Source of the DNA: Geodermatophilus bullaregiensis
Lineage (GTDB): Bacteria; Actinomycetota; Actinomycetes; Mycobacteriales; Geodermatophilaceae
DNA length: 64,000 bases
Direction of reading: 5' to 3'
NCBI RefSeq assembly: GCF_016907675.1
Contig: NZ_JAFBCJ010000001.1
Location: 4,650,001-4,714,000 of the forward strand
Shown: positions 38,742 to 48,346 of the stretch, one piece after another
Position numbering within the stretch: the stretch's first letter is position 1
Layout: the number at the start of each line of letters is the position of its first letter
Translations under genes and position numbers: made by a program
The notes under the pieces: model-generated
The model's input: only the letters and a program-made list of their open reading frames with translations
What the model was told of the DNA's origin: nothing
Database searches by the model: none

Positions 38742-39146
38742 ATGACGCCCGCAGAGACCGTGCTGGCCTTCCACCGGGCCGCGGAGCTGCGGGACGGCTC
38801 CGCGTTCGGACTCGTCGCCGAGGACCTCGTCCAGCACGCCGCGGGGCCGCAGGGCCGCGAGGGCCTGCGACGGACCGCCGCGACGCTCGACCACGACCTC
38901 GACCGCCCGACGGTCACGATCCACCGCGTCGTGGCCCAGGACGACCTCGTCGTCGTGCACCTCACGATGCACGGGCGGCACGTGGCGTCGACGATGCCGC
39001 TGCTCGCCGACCTGACCCCGACTGGGAACGCCGTCGCGTGGGACTTCATCCACATCTGGCGGGTCGCGGACGGGTCGATCGTCGAGCACTGGGCCTGCCG
39101 CGACGACGTCGGCCTCCTCGCACAGGTCGGAGGCTGGCCGCGCTAG
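38742..39146 (+). CDS. SnoaL-like protein
   Basis: 134 residues with the SnoaL pattern: AETVLAFHRAAELRDGSAFG, LVAEDLVQHAAGPQGREGLR, and a final DFIHIWRVADGSIVEHWACRD, the typical I-W-R-x-x-x-G-x-I-x-E-H-W ending. Members include polyketide cyclases and stress proteins; the role is unknown. ATG at 38742 has no strong ribosome binding site. Single gene. Confidence 0.8.
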   Translation: MTPAETVLAFHRAAELRDGSAFGLVAEDLVQHAAGPQGREGLRRTAATLDHDLDRPTVTIHRVVAQDDLVVVHLTMHGRHVASTMPLLADLTPTGNAVAWDFIHIWRVADGSIVEHWACRDDVGLLAQVGGWPR

Positions 39147-39247
39147 CCGGGACCTCGACGTCGGCGCGGAGGACCGGTCGACGGCGATGAGTCGTCGCAG
39201 TGGCCGCGGTCTCCACTGCACCGAACGACCGCTCCGAGGAGGACGAG

Positions 39248-39823
39248 ATGACCGCGACCTACACGTTCGACGTCTTCTCCAGCCTCGACGGCTACGGCGC
39301 CGCCGGTGGCGACTGGACCGGCTACTGGGGCAAGCAGGGCCCCGAGCTGCTCGACCACCGCCTGGAGCTGTACCGCGAGGAGCAGCGGATGGTCTTCGGG
39401 GCCACCACGTACCGGGCGTTCGTGCAGATGCTGGCCGCCGGCGGCGAGGACTCCGAGGTGCGTGACCCGTGGGTCACCCGGATGGTGCACCTGCCCGCGA
39501 CGGTGCTGTCGACGACGCTGAGGGAACCCCTCGACTGGCCGGACGCGACCGTCGCGAGCGGGAACGCCGTCGACGTCGTCGCCCGGCTCAAGGAGGAGTC
39601 GCCGGTGCCGTTGCGCTCGCACGGCAGCCTGTCGGTGAACCGGGCGCTGATGGCGGCGGGCCTGGTCGACCGCGTCCAGGTGATGATCTTCCCCGTCATC
39701 ACCGGTCGGACCGGGCTGGACCCGGTCTTCCGGGGTGCGGCCGACTTCGACCTGGAGCTGGTCGAGAGCCGGACGCTCGACGGTCGCACCCACGAGCTCG
39801 TCTACCGGCCCACCCCTCACTGA
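39248..39823 (+). CDS. dihydrofolate reductase/RibD C-terminal family protein
   Basis: 191 residues, RibD-C fold. TFDVFSSLDGYGAAGGDWTG, MVFGATTYRAF, LKEESPVPLRSHGSLSVNRAL and MIFPVITGRTGLDPVF are family signatures. Such proteins bind NADPH and reduce small heterocycles; few have known substrates. ATG at 39248 follows GAGGAGGAC. The 3' end overlaps the convergent amidohydrolase by 7 bases. Confidence 0.85.
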   Translation: MTATYTFDVFSSLDGYGAAGGDWTGYWGKQGPELLDHRLELYREEQRMVFGATTYRAFVQMLAAGGEDSEVRDPWVTRMVHLPATVLSTTLREPLDWPDATVASGNAVDVVARLKEESPVPLRSHGSLSVNRALMAAGLVDRVQVMIFPVITGRTGLDPVFRGAADFDLELVESRTLDGRTHELVYRPTPH

Positions 39824-41442
39824 GCGGTGTGGACGGGACGGCCACCGACCCACGTCGAGCGGACGGGGATGTCGACGACCTCGTCGGGTGGCACCTGGAA
39901 CGGGTCACGGCCCAGCTCGACGAAGTCCGCGAGCATGCCCGGAGCCAGGGTGCCTTTCAGGCGCTCCTCGCCCGCGGCGTACGCGGCTCCGGTCGTGTAC
40001 AGGCCGAACGCCTCGCGCACGCTGATCCGCTGGCTCGGCCCGATGGCGGTCCCGTCCAGCGCGCGCCGTTCGGCGCAACTGGTGATCGCGGCCAGCGGCT
40101 CGTACGGCCCGCACGGGTAGTCGCTGGAACCGGCGACGGGGATGCCGGCGTCGAGCAGCGTCCGGTGGGCGAACATGCGCTCGAGCCGGTCCCGCCCGTA
40201 GTAGCCGACCAGCTTGTCGCCGTGGAACCGTGCGTAGGAACCGAACGGGACGACGACGAGCCCGAGCGCGCGGATGCGGCCGACGATGTCGGCGTCGACC
40301 AGCGAGCAGTGCTCGATGCGGTGCCGTCGAGGCGGTGCCCCCGACGCACGGGCCCGCTCGTGGGCGTCGAGCAGCTTGCGGATGGCCCGGTCACCGTTGG
40401 CGTGCACGGCGAGGACGACGCCGTCGCCGGCCACCCGCTCGACCAGGTCGCGCAGGTCGGCGTCGTCCATGGTCTGCATGCCGTGGTCGTCGGTGCCCTC
40501 GAACGGCTCGTCCACCAGGCAGTTCCCGCCGGCGCAGGCGCCGTCGACGAACGCCTTGACCCCGAGCAGGCGCAGCCGCTCGTCCCCGAAGCCGCTGCGC
40601 AGACCCAGCGCGGCGATGCGGTCGTAGTGCGGGAAGGCCACCAGCATCGCCACGCGCAGGGTCAGCTGCCCGGTGCGGGCTGCCTCGGACAGCAGGGCGA
40701 CGTCGTCGGGCCCGCACAGCGCGTCCACCATCGAGGTGATCCCGGCGGCGTGGAACACCTGCTGGGCGCGGGCGAGCCCGCGCAGGCGGGCGGCGGGCGT
40801 CGAGGGAGGGACGACGGTCCTGCCCCGCGCCAGCGACGGGTACGAGACGTCGAACAGCGCCTGCTCGTACACGACGCCGTTGAGCTCCCCGGCGGCGTTG
40901 CGGCCCAGCACGCCGCCCGGCGGGTCCGTGCTCGCATCGGCGAGTCCGGCGGCCGCCAGCCCGGCGGAGTTGAGCACCCCCCAGTGCGCGGCCACGTGGG
41001 TCAGCAGCACCGGGCGGTCCGGGACGGCACGGTCGAGGAACTCGCGGTCCACGACCCGGCCGCCGGTGGTCTTGGTGTGGTCGTAGCGCGAGCCGACGAC
41101 CCACTGCCCCTGGTCGATCGCGGCGGCCTCCTCGCGGAGCAGCCGGACGAGCACGTCCTCGTCGGTGGCGACCTCCGGTGAGCAGTCGACGTGCAGCAGG
41201 TTCTCCGCGGTCATGCTCGGGTGGGCGTGCGCGTCGTTGAAGCCGGGGACGAGGACGCCGTCGAGCTCGACCGTGCGGTCGGGGCGGAACCGCTCGCGCA
41301 GCTCACGCGGGTCGCCGACGGCCGCCACCCGGTCGTCGAGCAGGACCAGCGCCTCTCCCGGCGGACCGGCGAGCGGGTGGATACGGTCGGCGACCACGAG
41401 CGTCCAGGTGCCCGGTCCGGCGGCCGGGGTTGCCGTGCTCAC
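39817..41442 (-). CDS. amidohydrolase (YtcJ-like, metal-dependent)
   Basis: 541 residues. VPGFNDAHAHP gives the first metal His pair, THVAAHWGVL and VLAVHANGDRAI further His residues, and IEHCSLVDADI and SSDYPCGPYEPLAAI the rest of the site. GTLAPGMLADFVELGRDPF is the typical end. These enzymes hydrolyse imidazolone- or formamide-like bonds; the substrate is unknown. GTG at 41442 starts near the first strand. A frame extension to ATG 41538 exists but looks non-native. A 22-codon frame (41507 to 41439), preceded by AGGGAG, stops exactly on this GTG, so translation may be coupled. Confidence 0.85.
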   Translation of the reverse strand: MSTATPAAGPGTWTLVVADRIHPLAGPPGEALVLLDDRVAAVGDPRELRERFRPDRTVELDGVLVPGFNDAHAHPSMTAENLLHVDCSPEVATDEDVLVRLLREEAAAIDQGQWVVGSRYDHTKTTGGRVVDREFLDRAVPDRPVLLTHVAAHWGVLNSAGLAAAGLADASTDPPGGVLGRNAAGELNGVVYEQALFDVSYPSLARGRTVVPPSTPAARLRGLARAQQVFHAAGITSMVDALCGPDDVALLSEAARTGQLTLRVAMLVAFPHYDRIAALGLRSGFGDERLRLLGVKAFVDGACAGGNCLVDEPFEGTDDHGMQTMDDADLRDLVERVAGDGVVLAVHANGDRAIRKLLDAHERARASGAPPRRHRIEHCSLVDADIVGRIRALGLVVVPFGSYARFHGDKLVGYYGRDRLERMFAHRTLLDAGIPVAGSSDYPCGPYEPLAAITSCAERRALDGTAIGPSQRISVREAFGLYTTGAAYAAGEERLKGTLAPGMLADFVELGRDPFQVPPDEVVDIPVRSTWVGGRPVHTAQ

Positions 41443-41734
41443 GCGGGGTCCCGGCGCACGCGCGGGACGCCGGCGCTGCGGAGGGGATCGAGGTGGGTCG
41501 CCTGCATGCCGGGGCTCCCTGTGCATCGTGGTCGACATCGTGCGGGTCGGACGCCGGTGCCGGCGTCACCCGTCCCGACGACGGGACGGGTGGCGCCGGG
41601 GCCGAGGTGAGTCCTACTACAGCCGGTGGTGCGGAGCAGCACGATCGACGCCCGACGAGCTCACCGCGCAGAGCCGCGCGTCGACATCCGGTCTCCCCGC
41701 CCGGCGGTCGGGTGGCGGCCTGGTGTCGTCCTCG

Positions 41735-41740
41735 TATCGT
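41735..41740 (+). promoter_or_regulatory. -10 box TATCGT of a leaderless-looking promoter for the MFS gene
   Basis: TATCGT ends 8 bases before ATG 41749 with no ribosome binding site between them. Confidence 0.45.
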
Positions 41741-41748
41741 CCTCCGGC

Positions 41749-42912
41749 ATGCGGCCCGCGGCGTCGGTCGACTCGGTCCGGAGCTGGGTGGTGGTCGCCG
41801 CGGCGTTCGCGGCGATGTTCGCCTCGTTCGGGATCGCCTACTCCTTCGGCGCGTTCCTCGAGCCGATGGCGGAGGAGTTCGGCACCGGTCGCGGCGCCAC
41901 GTCCACGTTCTTCGCCCTGACGTCGCTCACCTACTTCGGCCTCGGCGCGCTCAGCGGCGTCGCGGTGGACCGCTACGGCCCTCGGCGCGTGCTGCTCGTG
42001 GGTGGAGTCGCCCTCGGCGCCGGGCTGGCGGCGACCTCGCAGGCGGGTGCGCTGTGGGTCGGACTGCTCACCTACGGCCTGGGGGTCGGCATCGGCGTGG
42101 CCTGCGCCTACGTCCCGATGGTGGCCGTGGTCAGCGGGTGGTTCGAGCGACGGCGCACGCTCGCGATCGGCGTGGCGGTGACCGGGATCGGCCTGGGGAC
42201 CCTCACCGTCGCGCCGCTGGCCGCCGCGCTGATCGACGAGTTGGGGTGGCGGGACACCCACCTGGTGCTCGGGGTGGCCGGTGCAGCGGTGCTGGTGCTC
42301 TGCGCCCTGGTCGTCACCCGACCGCCGGTGCAGTCCGGGCCGGCGGCGCTGACGCTGGGCGAGGCCGTGCGCAACCGTGACTACCGGCGGCTGTACCTGG
42401 CCTCGGGCCTCATGGCCGTCGCGCTGTTCGTGCCGTTCGTGCACCTGCCCGGGTACGCCGAGCAGGCCGGGGTCGACCGGGTCGCGGCCGCGGCGCTGGT
42501 CGGGGTGATCGGCGCTGCGAGCACCGCCGGTCGACTGGTGCTCGGGGTGGTCGCGGCGAGGACCGGCGCCCTGCGCGCCTTCCAGGGGTGCTTCCTGACC
42601 ATGGGTGCGAGCTTCGCGCTGTGGGGCCTCGGCGGCGGCTACGGCGTGCTGCTCGTCTTCGCCGTCGTGCTGGGCGTCGGCTACGGCGGCTTCGTCGCCA
42701 TCGGTCCCGCCGTCGTCGCCGAGCGCTTCGGCACCACCCGCCTGGGCGGGCTGCTCGGAGTGCTCTACACCAGCGCCGGGATCGGATCGGCGGTGGGCGC
42801 TCCGCTCGCCGGTGCCGCCGTCGACGCCTCCGGCTCCTACGCCCCGGTCATCGCCGGGTGCCTGGCCCTCGGCCTGGCCGCCTACCTGACCACGCTCGGC
42901 GTCGGCCGCTGA
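41749..42912 (+). CDS. MFS transporter (monocarboxylate/OFA-like)
   Basis: 387 residues with 12 predicted helices, beginning SWVVVAAAFAAMFASFGIAYSFGAF. The loop between helices 2 and 3 reads GVAVDRYGPRRVLLVGG, the MFS signature. Helices 4-5 contain GVACAYVPMVAVVSGWFERRRTLAIG, typical of the monocarboxylate and oxalate/formate branch. It likely imports an organic acid with protons. No substrate enzyme is adjacent apart from the divergent amidohydrolase 300 bases away. Confidence 0.88.
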   Translation: MRPAASVDSVRSWVVVAAAFAAMFASFGIAYSFGAFLEPMAEEFGTGRGATSTFFALTSLTYFGLGALSGVAVDRYGPRRVLLVGGVALGAGLAATSQAGALWVGLLTYGLGVGIGVACAYVPMVAVVSGWFERRRTLAIGVAVTGIGLGTLTVAPLAAALIDELGWRDTHLVLGVAGAAVLVLCALVVTRPPVQSGPAALTLGEAVRNRDYRRLYLASGLMAVALFVPFVHLPGYAEQAGVDRVAAAALVGVIGAASTAGRLVLGVVAARTGALRAFQGCFLTMGASFALWGLGGGYGVLLVFAVVLGVGYGGFVAIGPAVVAERFGTTRLGGLLGVLYTSAGIGSAVGAPLAGAAVDASGSYAPVIAGCLALGLAAYLTTLGVGR

Positions 42913-43180
42913 GGAGCAGCGTGGCACGGCGCTCGTGGTCGGCCCTCGCGGCGGAGGCCGTCCGGCAGAGGCCGTCCGGAGGAGGGCCGGCCGCCGACGA
43001 CCCGACCACCCCGACGGCATCCCGCCGGGTCCGGCGGCTCGGCGACGCGCGTAGCGTCAGTGGGGCGTCGGGCCGGCCCGGCGTTCGTCGTGCGTCCACA
43101 GCGGGCGCACCGAGCACGGAGCCCAGATCGGGTCCGCGGCCGAGATGACCCCTCGGTACCAGCAGACCGGAGGCCGCGTC

Positions 43181-43906
43181 ATGGCCGACAGTCAGCCGCA
43201 TCCCGTCACGGCGGCGGAGGCACTCGAGCGCCTGGGTCGGGTGTCCCTGCGGGAGCACTCGATGGAGAGCCTGCTCCGATCGGTCGTCGGTCTCACCAAG
43301 GCCGTCATGCCCGGTCACACCGAGGCGTCGATCACGCTGCTGGTGCAGGACCGGCCCACCACCGTGGTCCACACCGACCAGCTGGCCCTCGATCTCGACG
43401 AGCGGCAGTACGAACGCGGCCACGGCCCCTGCCTGCACGCCGCCCGCACCGGTGAACTGACCGAGGTGCCCGACACCCGCACCGACAGCCGGTGGCCGGA
43501 CTACATGCCCCGGGCGGTCACCCACGGCAACCTCAGCTCCCTGTCGGTCCCGCTGGCCATCGACGAGGACGAGCAGGTCGCCGGCGCGCTCAACGTCTAC
43601 GCCCGTGAGCCACACGCCTTCGACGAGGACAGCCGCAGGGCAGCCACGAGGTTCGCCCCCTACGCCGCGGTCGCCGCCGGGGACATGCACGCCTACCGGA
43701 GCGCCCTGGACAGGGCCGACGCGCTGCAGGCCGCGCTGGAGTCCCGCGCGGTCATCGACCAGGCGAAGGGCATCCTGATGGGACGTCACAGGTGGACCCC
43801 GGACAAGGCGTTCCACGTGCTCGCACGCACGGCCATGACGACCAGGACGACGATCGGACAGGTCGCCGACGCCGTGGTCCGCACCGGCCGACTGCCGCTC
43901 CCGTGA
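43181..43906 (+). CDS. GAF and ANTAR domain protein
   Basis: 241 residues. A GAF domain occupies about 20-165 (GHGPCLHAARTGELTEVPDT, SVPLAIDEDEQVAGALNVYA). An ANTAR RNA-binding domain is at the C-terminus: ALESRAVIDQAKGILMGRHR and TPDKAFHVLARTAMTTRT. Such proteins sense a small molecule or redox state and act as antiterminators on nascent RNA. ATG at 43181, behind CCGGAGG, is favoured over ATG 43145. The last 155 bases overlap the convergent DedA-like gene. Confidence 0.88.
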   Translation: MADSQPHPVTAAEALERLGRVSLREHSMESLLRSVVGLTKAVMPGHTEASITLLVQDRPTTVVHTDQLALDLDERQYERGHGPCLHAARTGELTEVPDTRTDSRWPDYMPRAVTHGNLSSLSVPLAIDEDEQVAGALNVYAREPHAFDEDSRRAATRFAPYAAVAAGDMHAYRSALDRADALQAALESRAVIDQAKGILMGRHRWTPDKAFHVLARTAMTTRTTIGQVADAVVRTGRLPLP

Positions 43907-44576
43907 CCCGGCCGGTGGCGAGCACCGGCGAGGTCGCCATCCCGACGGCCACCGTCGGGTTCCCGCGGTCCTGGCCGCGGGCGCGGCGTCGCAGGAGCAG
44001 CCACGTGACCGCGAGGACCGGCAGTCCGGCCAGGGTGACCACGCCGTCGAGGAGCGGTGCGGTGGCGCCCACCGCGGTGCCCGCGGCGACCAGACCCCAG
44101 GCCCAGAGCAGCGCCGCGGGGACCGTTCCCCGCAGCATCGTCGTCAGCGGCACCCCGGCTCGGGCGGCGATGCGCGGTGCGAGCGTCCGCGACCCGGTCA
44201 CGAGCTGCGACACCCCGGCCACGCGCACCGGCCGCCGGGCGACGGCGTCCGACCACGGCCCTGCCGACCGGTCGACCAGCGCCCGCACCGGCCCGGGCAG
44301 CAGCCGTCCGAGCGGCCCGCGGGTCGGCAGGAGCGTGCCGGGGCCGGTGCGCGCGGCGCGGCGGTGACCGAGCGCGGCGCCTCCCACCGTGGCGGCGGCC
44401 ACGGTGAGGGCGGCCACCGGCACCGGGACCAGCCCGGCACCGGCGAGGACGCCGACACCGACCACCAGCGACGAGCCGGGCAGCACCAGGCCGATGATCA
44501 GGCCCGACTCGGCCACCAGCACCACGGCGACCACCGCCGGCACGGTGCACGCGGGCAGGGTGCTGAGCCAGTCCAT
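43752..44576 (-). CDS. DedA-like membrane protein
   Basis: 274 residues. Features of DedA/VTT proteins: VAESGLIIGLVLPGSSLVVG with the conserved Glu and Pro-Gly, GAALGHRRAARTGPG, and VSQLVTGSRTLAPRIAARAG. Helices end by about residue 215, after which comes a basic tail that overlaps the GAF-ANTAR gene by 155 bases and looks unlike a natural protein (RCGPRRRRPVRSSSWSSWPC). Known members are about 200-220 residues, so the true end may be a lost stop. DedA proteins are thought to be lipid-carrier scramblases. It overlaps the MFS gene (TGATG) and is the last gene of its operon. Confidence 0.75.
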   Translation of the reverse strand: MDWLSTLPACTVPAVVAVVLVAESGLIIGLVLPGSSLVVGVGVLAGAGLVPVPVAALTVAAATVGGAALGHRRAARTGPGTLLPTRGPLGRLLPGPVRALVDRSAGPWSDAVARRPVRVAGVSQLVTGSRTLAPRIAARAGVPLTTMLRGTVPAALLWAWGLVAAGTAVGATAPLLDGVVTLAGLPVLAVTWLLLRRRARGQDRGNPTVAVGMATSPVLATGRVTGAAVGRCGPRRRRPVRSSSWSSWPCVRARGTPCPGSTCDVPSGCPSPGR

Positions 44577-45853
44577 CAGCCGACCCGCGGGCCGGAGAGC
44601 GCGCCGGTCGCAGGCGTCCCCCCGGCGCCGCGGCGGCGCTGGACGAGCAGGACGGCGACTGCCGGGACCAGCGTGAGTGCGGCGAGGACGGTGCCGACGG
44701 CCGCGGGGCCGGCGGCCCCGAGGCCGGAGCCGAGGGTGAGCCCGGCGATCCCGGAGCCGGCGGCGGTGCCGAGGTTGTACGCCGCGACCGACATCGCCAC
44801 CCCCAGGGTGGGTGCCACGCCGGCGAAGCGGACGGCCATCGCCGACAGCACCGGGTTGGCGCTCAGGCCCACGAGGCCGAGCAGGGCGACGAGCACCACC
44901 GCGGGCACGGCCAGCGGGGACAGCAGGGTGATCGCCAGCAGGACGACGGTCGTGACCGCGGGGACGGCGATCGTGGTCACGTGCGGGTGGACGTCGCCGA
45001 GGCGCCCGCCGACGACGGTGCCGATCAGGGAGCCGACGCCGAAGCCGACGAGCACCAGCGGCACCAGGCCGGCCGCGAGACCGGCGCGGTCGGTCAGCAG
45101 CGGGGAGACGTAGGAGTAGGCCGACAGCACGCCGCCGGTCGTGGTCGCGCAGGCGGCCAGCACCAGCCACAGCCGGACCGAGCGCAGCGCGCCCAGCTCC
45201 GACCGCAGGGACACCGCCTGCCGGTCGGGGCCGTCGTCGGGCACCTGGCGGGCGACGAGCGCCACGGCGGCCACCGCGAGCACCGCGAGCGCCCAGAACG
45301 GTCCCCGCCAGCCGCTCAGCTGCCCGGCGAACGCGCCGAGCGGCACGCCGAGGACGTTGGCCAGCATGCCCCCGGCGCCCACCAGGCCCAGCGCGCGGGC
45401 GCCGGCGCCGGGACCGGCGGCGCGGGTGGCCACCACCGACGCCACCGACCAGAACGCCCCGGTCGCCCACGCGGTGACGAACCGGGCGGCGAGCAGCAGC
45501 TCGAAGCTGGAGCCGAGGGCGACGACGACGTGCCCGGCGGCGAAGACCACCAGGGCCAGCAGCAGCGTCGTCCGTCGCGGCATCCGCCGGGTCAGCAGCG
45601 CCATCGCCGGTGAGCCGACGATCATCCCGGCCGCGAACACCGTGATCAGCAGCCCGGCCTGCGCCACGGTCACCTGCAGGTCGCCGGCGATCTCCGGCAG
45701 CAGTCCCGCCACCACGAACTCGGTGGTGAGCATGAGGAAGGTGCCGGCCGCCAGCACGTACACGACCAGCGGGAGCGGTCCCCGGGCCCCGGCGGCCGGG
45801 CCGGCGGGCGGTGCCGCCGGCCCGGCCGGGTGCGTCAGCTGGTCCGCGGTCAC
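44576..45853 (-). CDS. MFS transporter (DHA1, drug or sugar efflux type)
   Basis: 425 residues, 12 helices, start [51 protein letters not shown] and [29 protein letters not shown] match the Cmx/arabinose-efflux subgroup, where G-G-M-x-x-N-V-x-G-V-P is the motif C of exporters. It is probably a drug:proton antiporter. GTG at 45853 overlaps the upstream dehydrogenase stop, and its own stop overlaps DedA. Confidence 0.88.
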   Translation of the reverse strand: MTADQLTHPAGPAAPPAGPAAGARGPLPLVVYVLAAGTFLMLTTEFVVAGLLPEIAGDLQVTVAQAGLLITVFAAGMIVGSPAMALLTRRMPRRTTLLLALVVFAAGHVVVALGSSFELLLAARFVTAWATGAFWSVASVVATRAAGPGAGARALGLVGAGGMLANVLGVPLGAFAGQLSGWRGPFWALAVLAVAAVALVARQVPDDGPDRQAVSLRSELGALRSVRLWLVLAACATTTGGVLSAYSYVSPLLTDRAGLAAGLVPLVLVGFGVGSLIGTVVGGRLGDVHPHVTTIAVPAVTTVVLLAITLLSPLAVPAVVLVALLGLVGLSANPVLSAMAVRFAGVAPTLGVAMSVAAYNLGTAAGSGIAGLTLGSGLGAAGPAAVGTVLAALTLVPAVAVLLVQRRRGAGGTPATGALSGPRVG

Positions 45854-46890
45854 CGCAGGGTCGCGGCGTCGATGACGAACCGGTAGCGGACGTCGGAGGC
45901 CAGCACGCGCTCGTAGGCCTCGTTGACCCGGTCGGCGGGGACGACCTCGACCTCGGCGCCGATGCCGTGCGCGGCGCAGAAGTCGAGCATCTCCTGGGTC
46001 TCGGCGATGCCGCCGATCATCGAGCCGGCGTAGGAGCGGCGGCCGCCGATCAGGGACATCGCGTTCAGGCTCAGCGGCTCGGCGGGCGCGCCGACGTTGA
46101 CCAGCGTGCCGTCGACGGCCAGCAGGGACAGGTACGCGTCGACGTCGATGGTGGCGCTGACGGTGTTGACGATCAGGTCGAACCGCCCGGCCAGCTCGTC
46201 GAACGTGGCCGGGTCGCCGGTGGCGAAGTAGGCGTCGGCCCCGAGCCGCAGGCCGTCCTCCTGCTTCTTCAGCGACTGCGACAGCACCGTCACCTCGGCA
46301 CCCATGGCGTGCGCGAGCTTGACGGCCATGTGACCCAGCCCGCCGAGGCCGACGACGGCGACCCGCCTGCCCGGCCCGGCGCCCCAGCGGCGCAGCGGGC
46401 TGTAGGTGGTGATGCCGGCGCACAGCAGCGGCGCGGCGGACGCCGGGTCGATGCCGTCGGGCACGCGCAGCACGAAGCCGGCGTCGACCACGACGTGGGT
46501 GGAGTAGCCGCCCTGCGTCGTGGTGCCGTCGCGGTCGGTGCCGGCGTAGGTCGGCACCATGCCGTCGAGGCAGTACTGCTCGTCTCCGTTGCGGCAGTTG
46601 GTGCACTGCCCGCAGGAGTCCACCATGCAGCCGACGCCGACCCGGTCGCCGACCCGGTGGGTGGTGACCTCGGGCCCGACCTCGGCGACGACGCCGACGA
46701 TCTCGTGGCCGGGGACGACGGGGAAGGGCTGGGGCCCCCAGTCGCCGTTGACGGTGTGGATGTCGGAGTGGCAGATGCCGGCGTACTCGATCGCGATGAG
46801 GACGTCGTGGCGGCCGACGGCCCGGCGCTCGATGGTGGTGGGGGCCAGGGGCCGGCCGGCGGCGGGGGCGGCGTAGGCGGGGACGCGCAT
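45850..46890 (-). CDS. zinc-dependent alcohol dehydrogenase (YahK/cinnamyl type)
   Basis: 346 residues. Catalytic zinc ligands appear in [11 protein letters not shown] and [10 protein letters not shown]. The structural zinc set is [20 protein letters not shown]. The cofactor loop is [19 protein letters not shown], and [16 protein letters not shown] suggests NADP use. It reduces aldehydes or oxidises alcohols in the cytosol. It is part of a minus-strand operon with another dehydrogenase, a dead cupin gene, an MFS carrier and a DedA protein. ATG at 46890 has GAGGAG upstream. Confidence 0.92.
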   Translation of the reverse strand: MRVPAYAAPAAGRPLAPTTIERRAVGRHDVLIAIEYAGICHSDIHTVNGDWGPQPFPVVPGHEIVGVVAEVGPEVTTHRVGDRVGVGCMVDSCGQCTNCRNGDEQYCLDGMVPTYAGTDRDGTTTQGGYSTHVVVDAGFVLRVPDGIDPASAAPLLCAGITTYSPLRRWGAGPGRRVAVVGLGGLGHMAVKLAHAMGAEVTVLSQSLKKQEDGLRLGADAYFATGDPATFDELAGRFDLIVNTVSATIDVDAYLSLLAVDGTLVNVGAPAEPLSLNAMSLIGGRRSYAGSMIGGIAETQEMLDFCAAHGIGAEVEVVPADRVNEAYERVLASDVRYRFVIDAATLR

Positions 46891-46907
46891 GGGGGAGTGC
46901 TCCTCGT

Positions 46908-47240
46908 TCAGCGGTGGTGGTCGGGGTGGGGCGGGCGTCGGTCGGCGGCCGGGCCGGCGGCGTACTCCTCGTCGGCCCCGGACAGGACGCGGTCGCCGGG
47001 GCGGATGACCTCGACGGGTCCGCCGCGGCGCTGGCACAGGCCGACGCCCTAGGTGACGAGCACGGTCTGGCTGAGCGGGTGGCGGTGCCAGCGGGTGCGC
47101 GCGCCGGGCGTGAAGTGCACCGGGTCGGCGGTCACCCGGGACGGCCTGGGCGCGGCGGCGACGGCGTCGATCCGGACGTCGCCGGTGAACCGGTCCGCGG
47201 GGCCCCTGACGGTGTCCATGGAGCTGCGGGTGATCTGCAC
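46908..47240 (-). pseudogene. cupin-domain protein, nonsense codon and internal deletion
   Basis: The frame from GTG 47240 reads [39 protein letters not shown], then TAG at 47051-47049 where relatives have Glu (VTEGVG). The same frame continues [21 protein letters not shown] and then jumps to DEEYAAGPA, losing about 35 residues that hold the second cupin motif. So both metal-binding motifs cannot be made. Intact relatives are about 130 residues and are common next to dehydrogenase operons. The gene is dead by two independent lesions. Confidence 0.82.
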
Positions 47241-47262
47241 GGTGCTCCTCCTCGGCTGTCGG

Positions 47263-48285
47263 TCAGGGACGCAGCAGCGTCTTGATCGCGCGCCGCTCGT
47301 CCATGGCGCGGTAGCCCTCGGCCGCCTGCTCGAGCGGCAGGTCGAGGTCGAAGACCCGACCCGGGTCGATGGCCCGGTCGGTGATCAGGTCGACGAGCTC
47401 GGGCAGGAAGCGGCGCACCGGCGCGGGCCCGCCGTGCAGGTGGACGCCGGAGAAGAACAGCTCGTCGCCGGGCAGCTGCACGTCGTGCGAGACGCCGACG
47501 TAGCCGACGTGCCCGCCGGGACGGGTGGCGCGGATGGCCTGCAGCATCGACTCCTGCGTGCCGACGGCCTCGATGACCGAGTGCGCGCCGAGGCCGCCGG
47601 TGAGTTCCTTGACCTCGGCCACGCCCTCGTCGCCGCGCGTGGCGACGACGTCGGTGGCGCCGAACTCACGGGCCAGGGCCTGCCGGGACCCGTGCCGGCT
47701 GAACACGACGATGCGCTCGGCGCCGAGCTGCCTCGCCGCGAGGACGCCGAGCAGGCCGACGGCGCCGTCGCCGACGACGGCGACGGTCTTCCCCGGCCCC
47801 GCCTCGGCGGCGACGGCGGCGAACCAGCCGGTGCCCAGCACGTCGGAGGCGGCGAGCAGACCCGGGACGAGGTCGTCCGAGGGCGTGTCGGAGGTGGCGA
47901 CGAGGGTGCCGTCGGCCAGCGGGACGCGGGCGTACTCGGCCTGGGTGCCGATGGCGCCCATGGGCTCGGCGTGCACGCAGCGCGACTGGTAGCCGGCCCG
48001 GCAGATCTCGCAGGTGTTGTCGCTGGCGAAGAAGGAGCCGACGACGAACTGCCCCGGGCGGATGGCGCGGACGTCGCTGCCGACCTCCTCGACGACGCCG
48101 ACGTACTCGTGGCCCATCGGGGAGGGCCCGTCGACCGCCTCGACGCCGCGGTAGGGCCACAGGTCCGACCCGCACACGCAGGTGGCGGCCAGCCGGATGA
48201 CCGCGTCGGTGGGCTGCTCGATCGTCGGGTCGGGCCGGTGCTCGACGCGGACGTCGCCGGGGGCGTGGAGGACGGCTGCTCGCAT
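47263..48285 (-). CDS. zinc-dependent dehydrogenase
   Basis: 340 residues. Catalytic zinc ligands: CVCGSDLWPYRG, then GHEYVGVV. The structural zinc set is CEICRAGYQSRC, shorter than in alcohol dehydrogenases. The cofactor loop is VVGDGAVGLLGVLAARQLGA, and FSRHGSRQALAREFGA follows. It belongs to the threonine dehydrogenase-like MDR branch; the substrate is unknown. ATG at 48285 has GAGGAGC upstream and is the first gene of the minus-strand operon. It is transcribed away from the XRE regulator. Confidence 0.9.
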   Translation of the reverse strand: MRAAVLHAPGDVRVEHRPDPTIEQPTDAVIRLAATCVCGSDLWPYRGVEAVDGPSPMGHEYVGVVEEVGSDVRAIRPGQFVVGSFFASDNTCEICRAGYQSRCVHAEPMGAIGTQAEYARVPLADGTLVATSDTPSDDLVPGLLAASDVLGTGWFAAVAAEAGPGKTVAVVGDGAVGLLGVLAARQLGAERIVVFSRHGSRQALAREFGATDVVATRGDEGVAEVKELTGGLGAHSVIEAVGTQESMLQAIRATRPGGHVGYVGVSHDVQLPGDELFFSGVHLHGGPAPVRRFLPELVDLITDRAIDPGRVFDLDLPLEQAAEGYRAMDERRAIKTLLRP

Positions 48286-48298
48286 GTCGGTGCTCCTC

Positions 48299-48323
48299 GT
48301 GGAGTGGGGGGACTGGACTCCAC
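48299..48323. promoter_or_regulatory. inverted repeat 1 in the dehydrogenase / XRE divergent region
   Basis: GTGGAGT (48299-48305) and ACTCCAC (48317-48323) form a perfect inverted repeat just upstream of the dehydrogenase start. Candidate operator of the neighbouring regulator. Confidence 0.45.
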
Positions 48324-48346
48324 GGAACGCCTCCGGGCGCGCGTGT

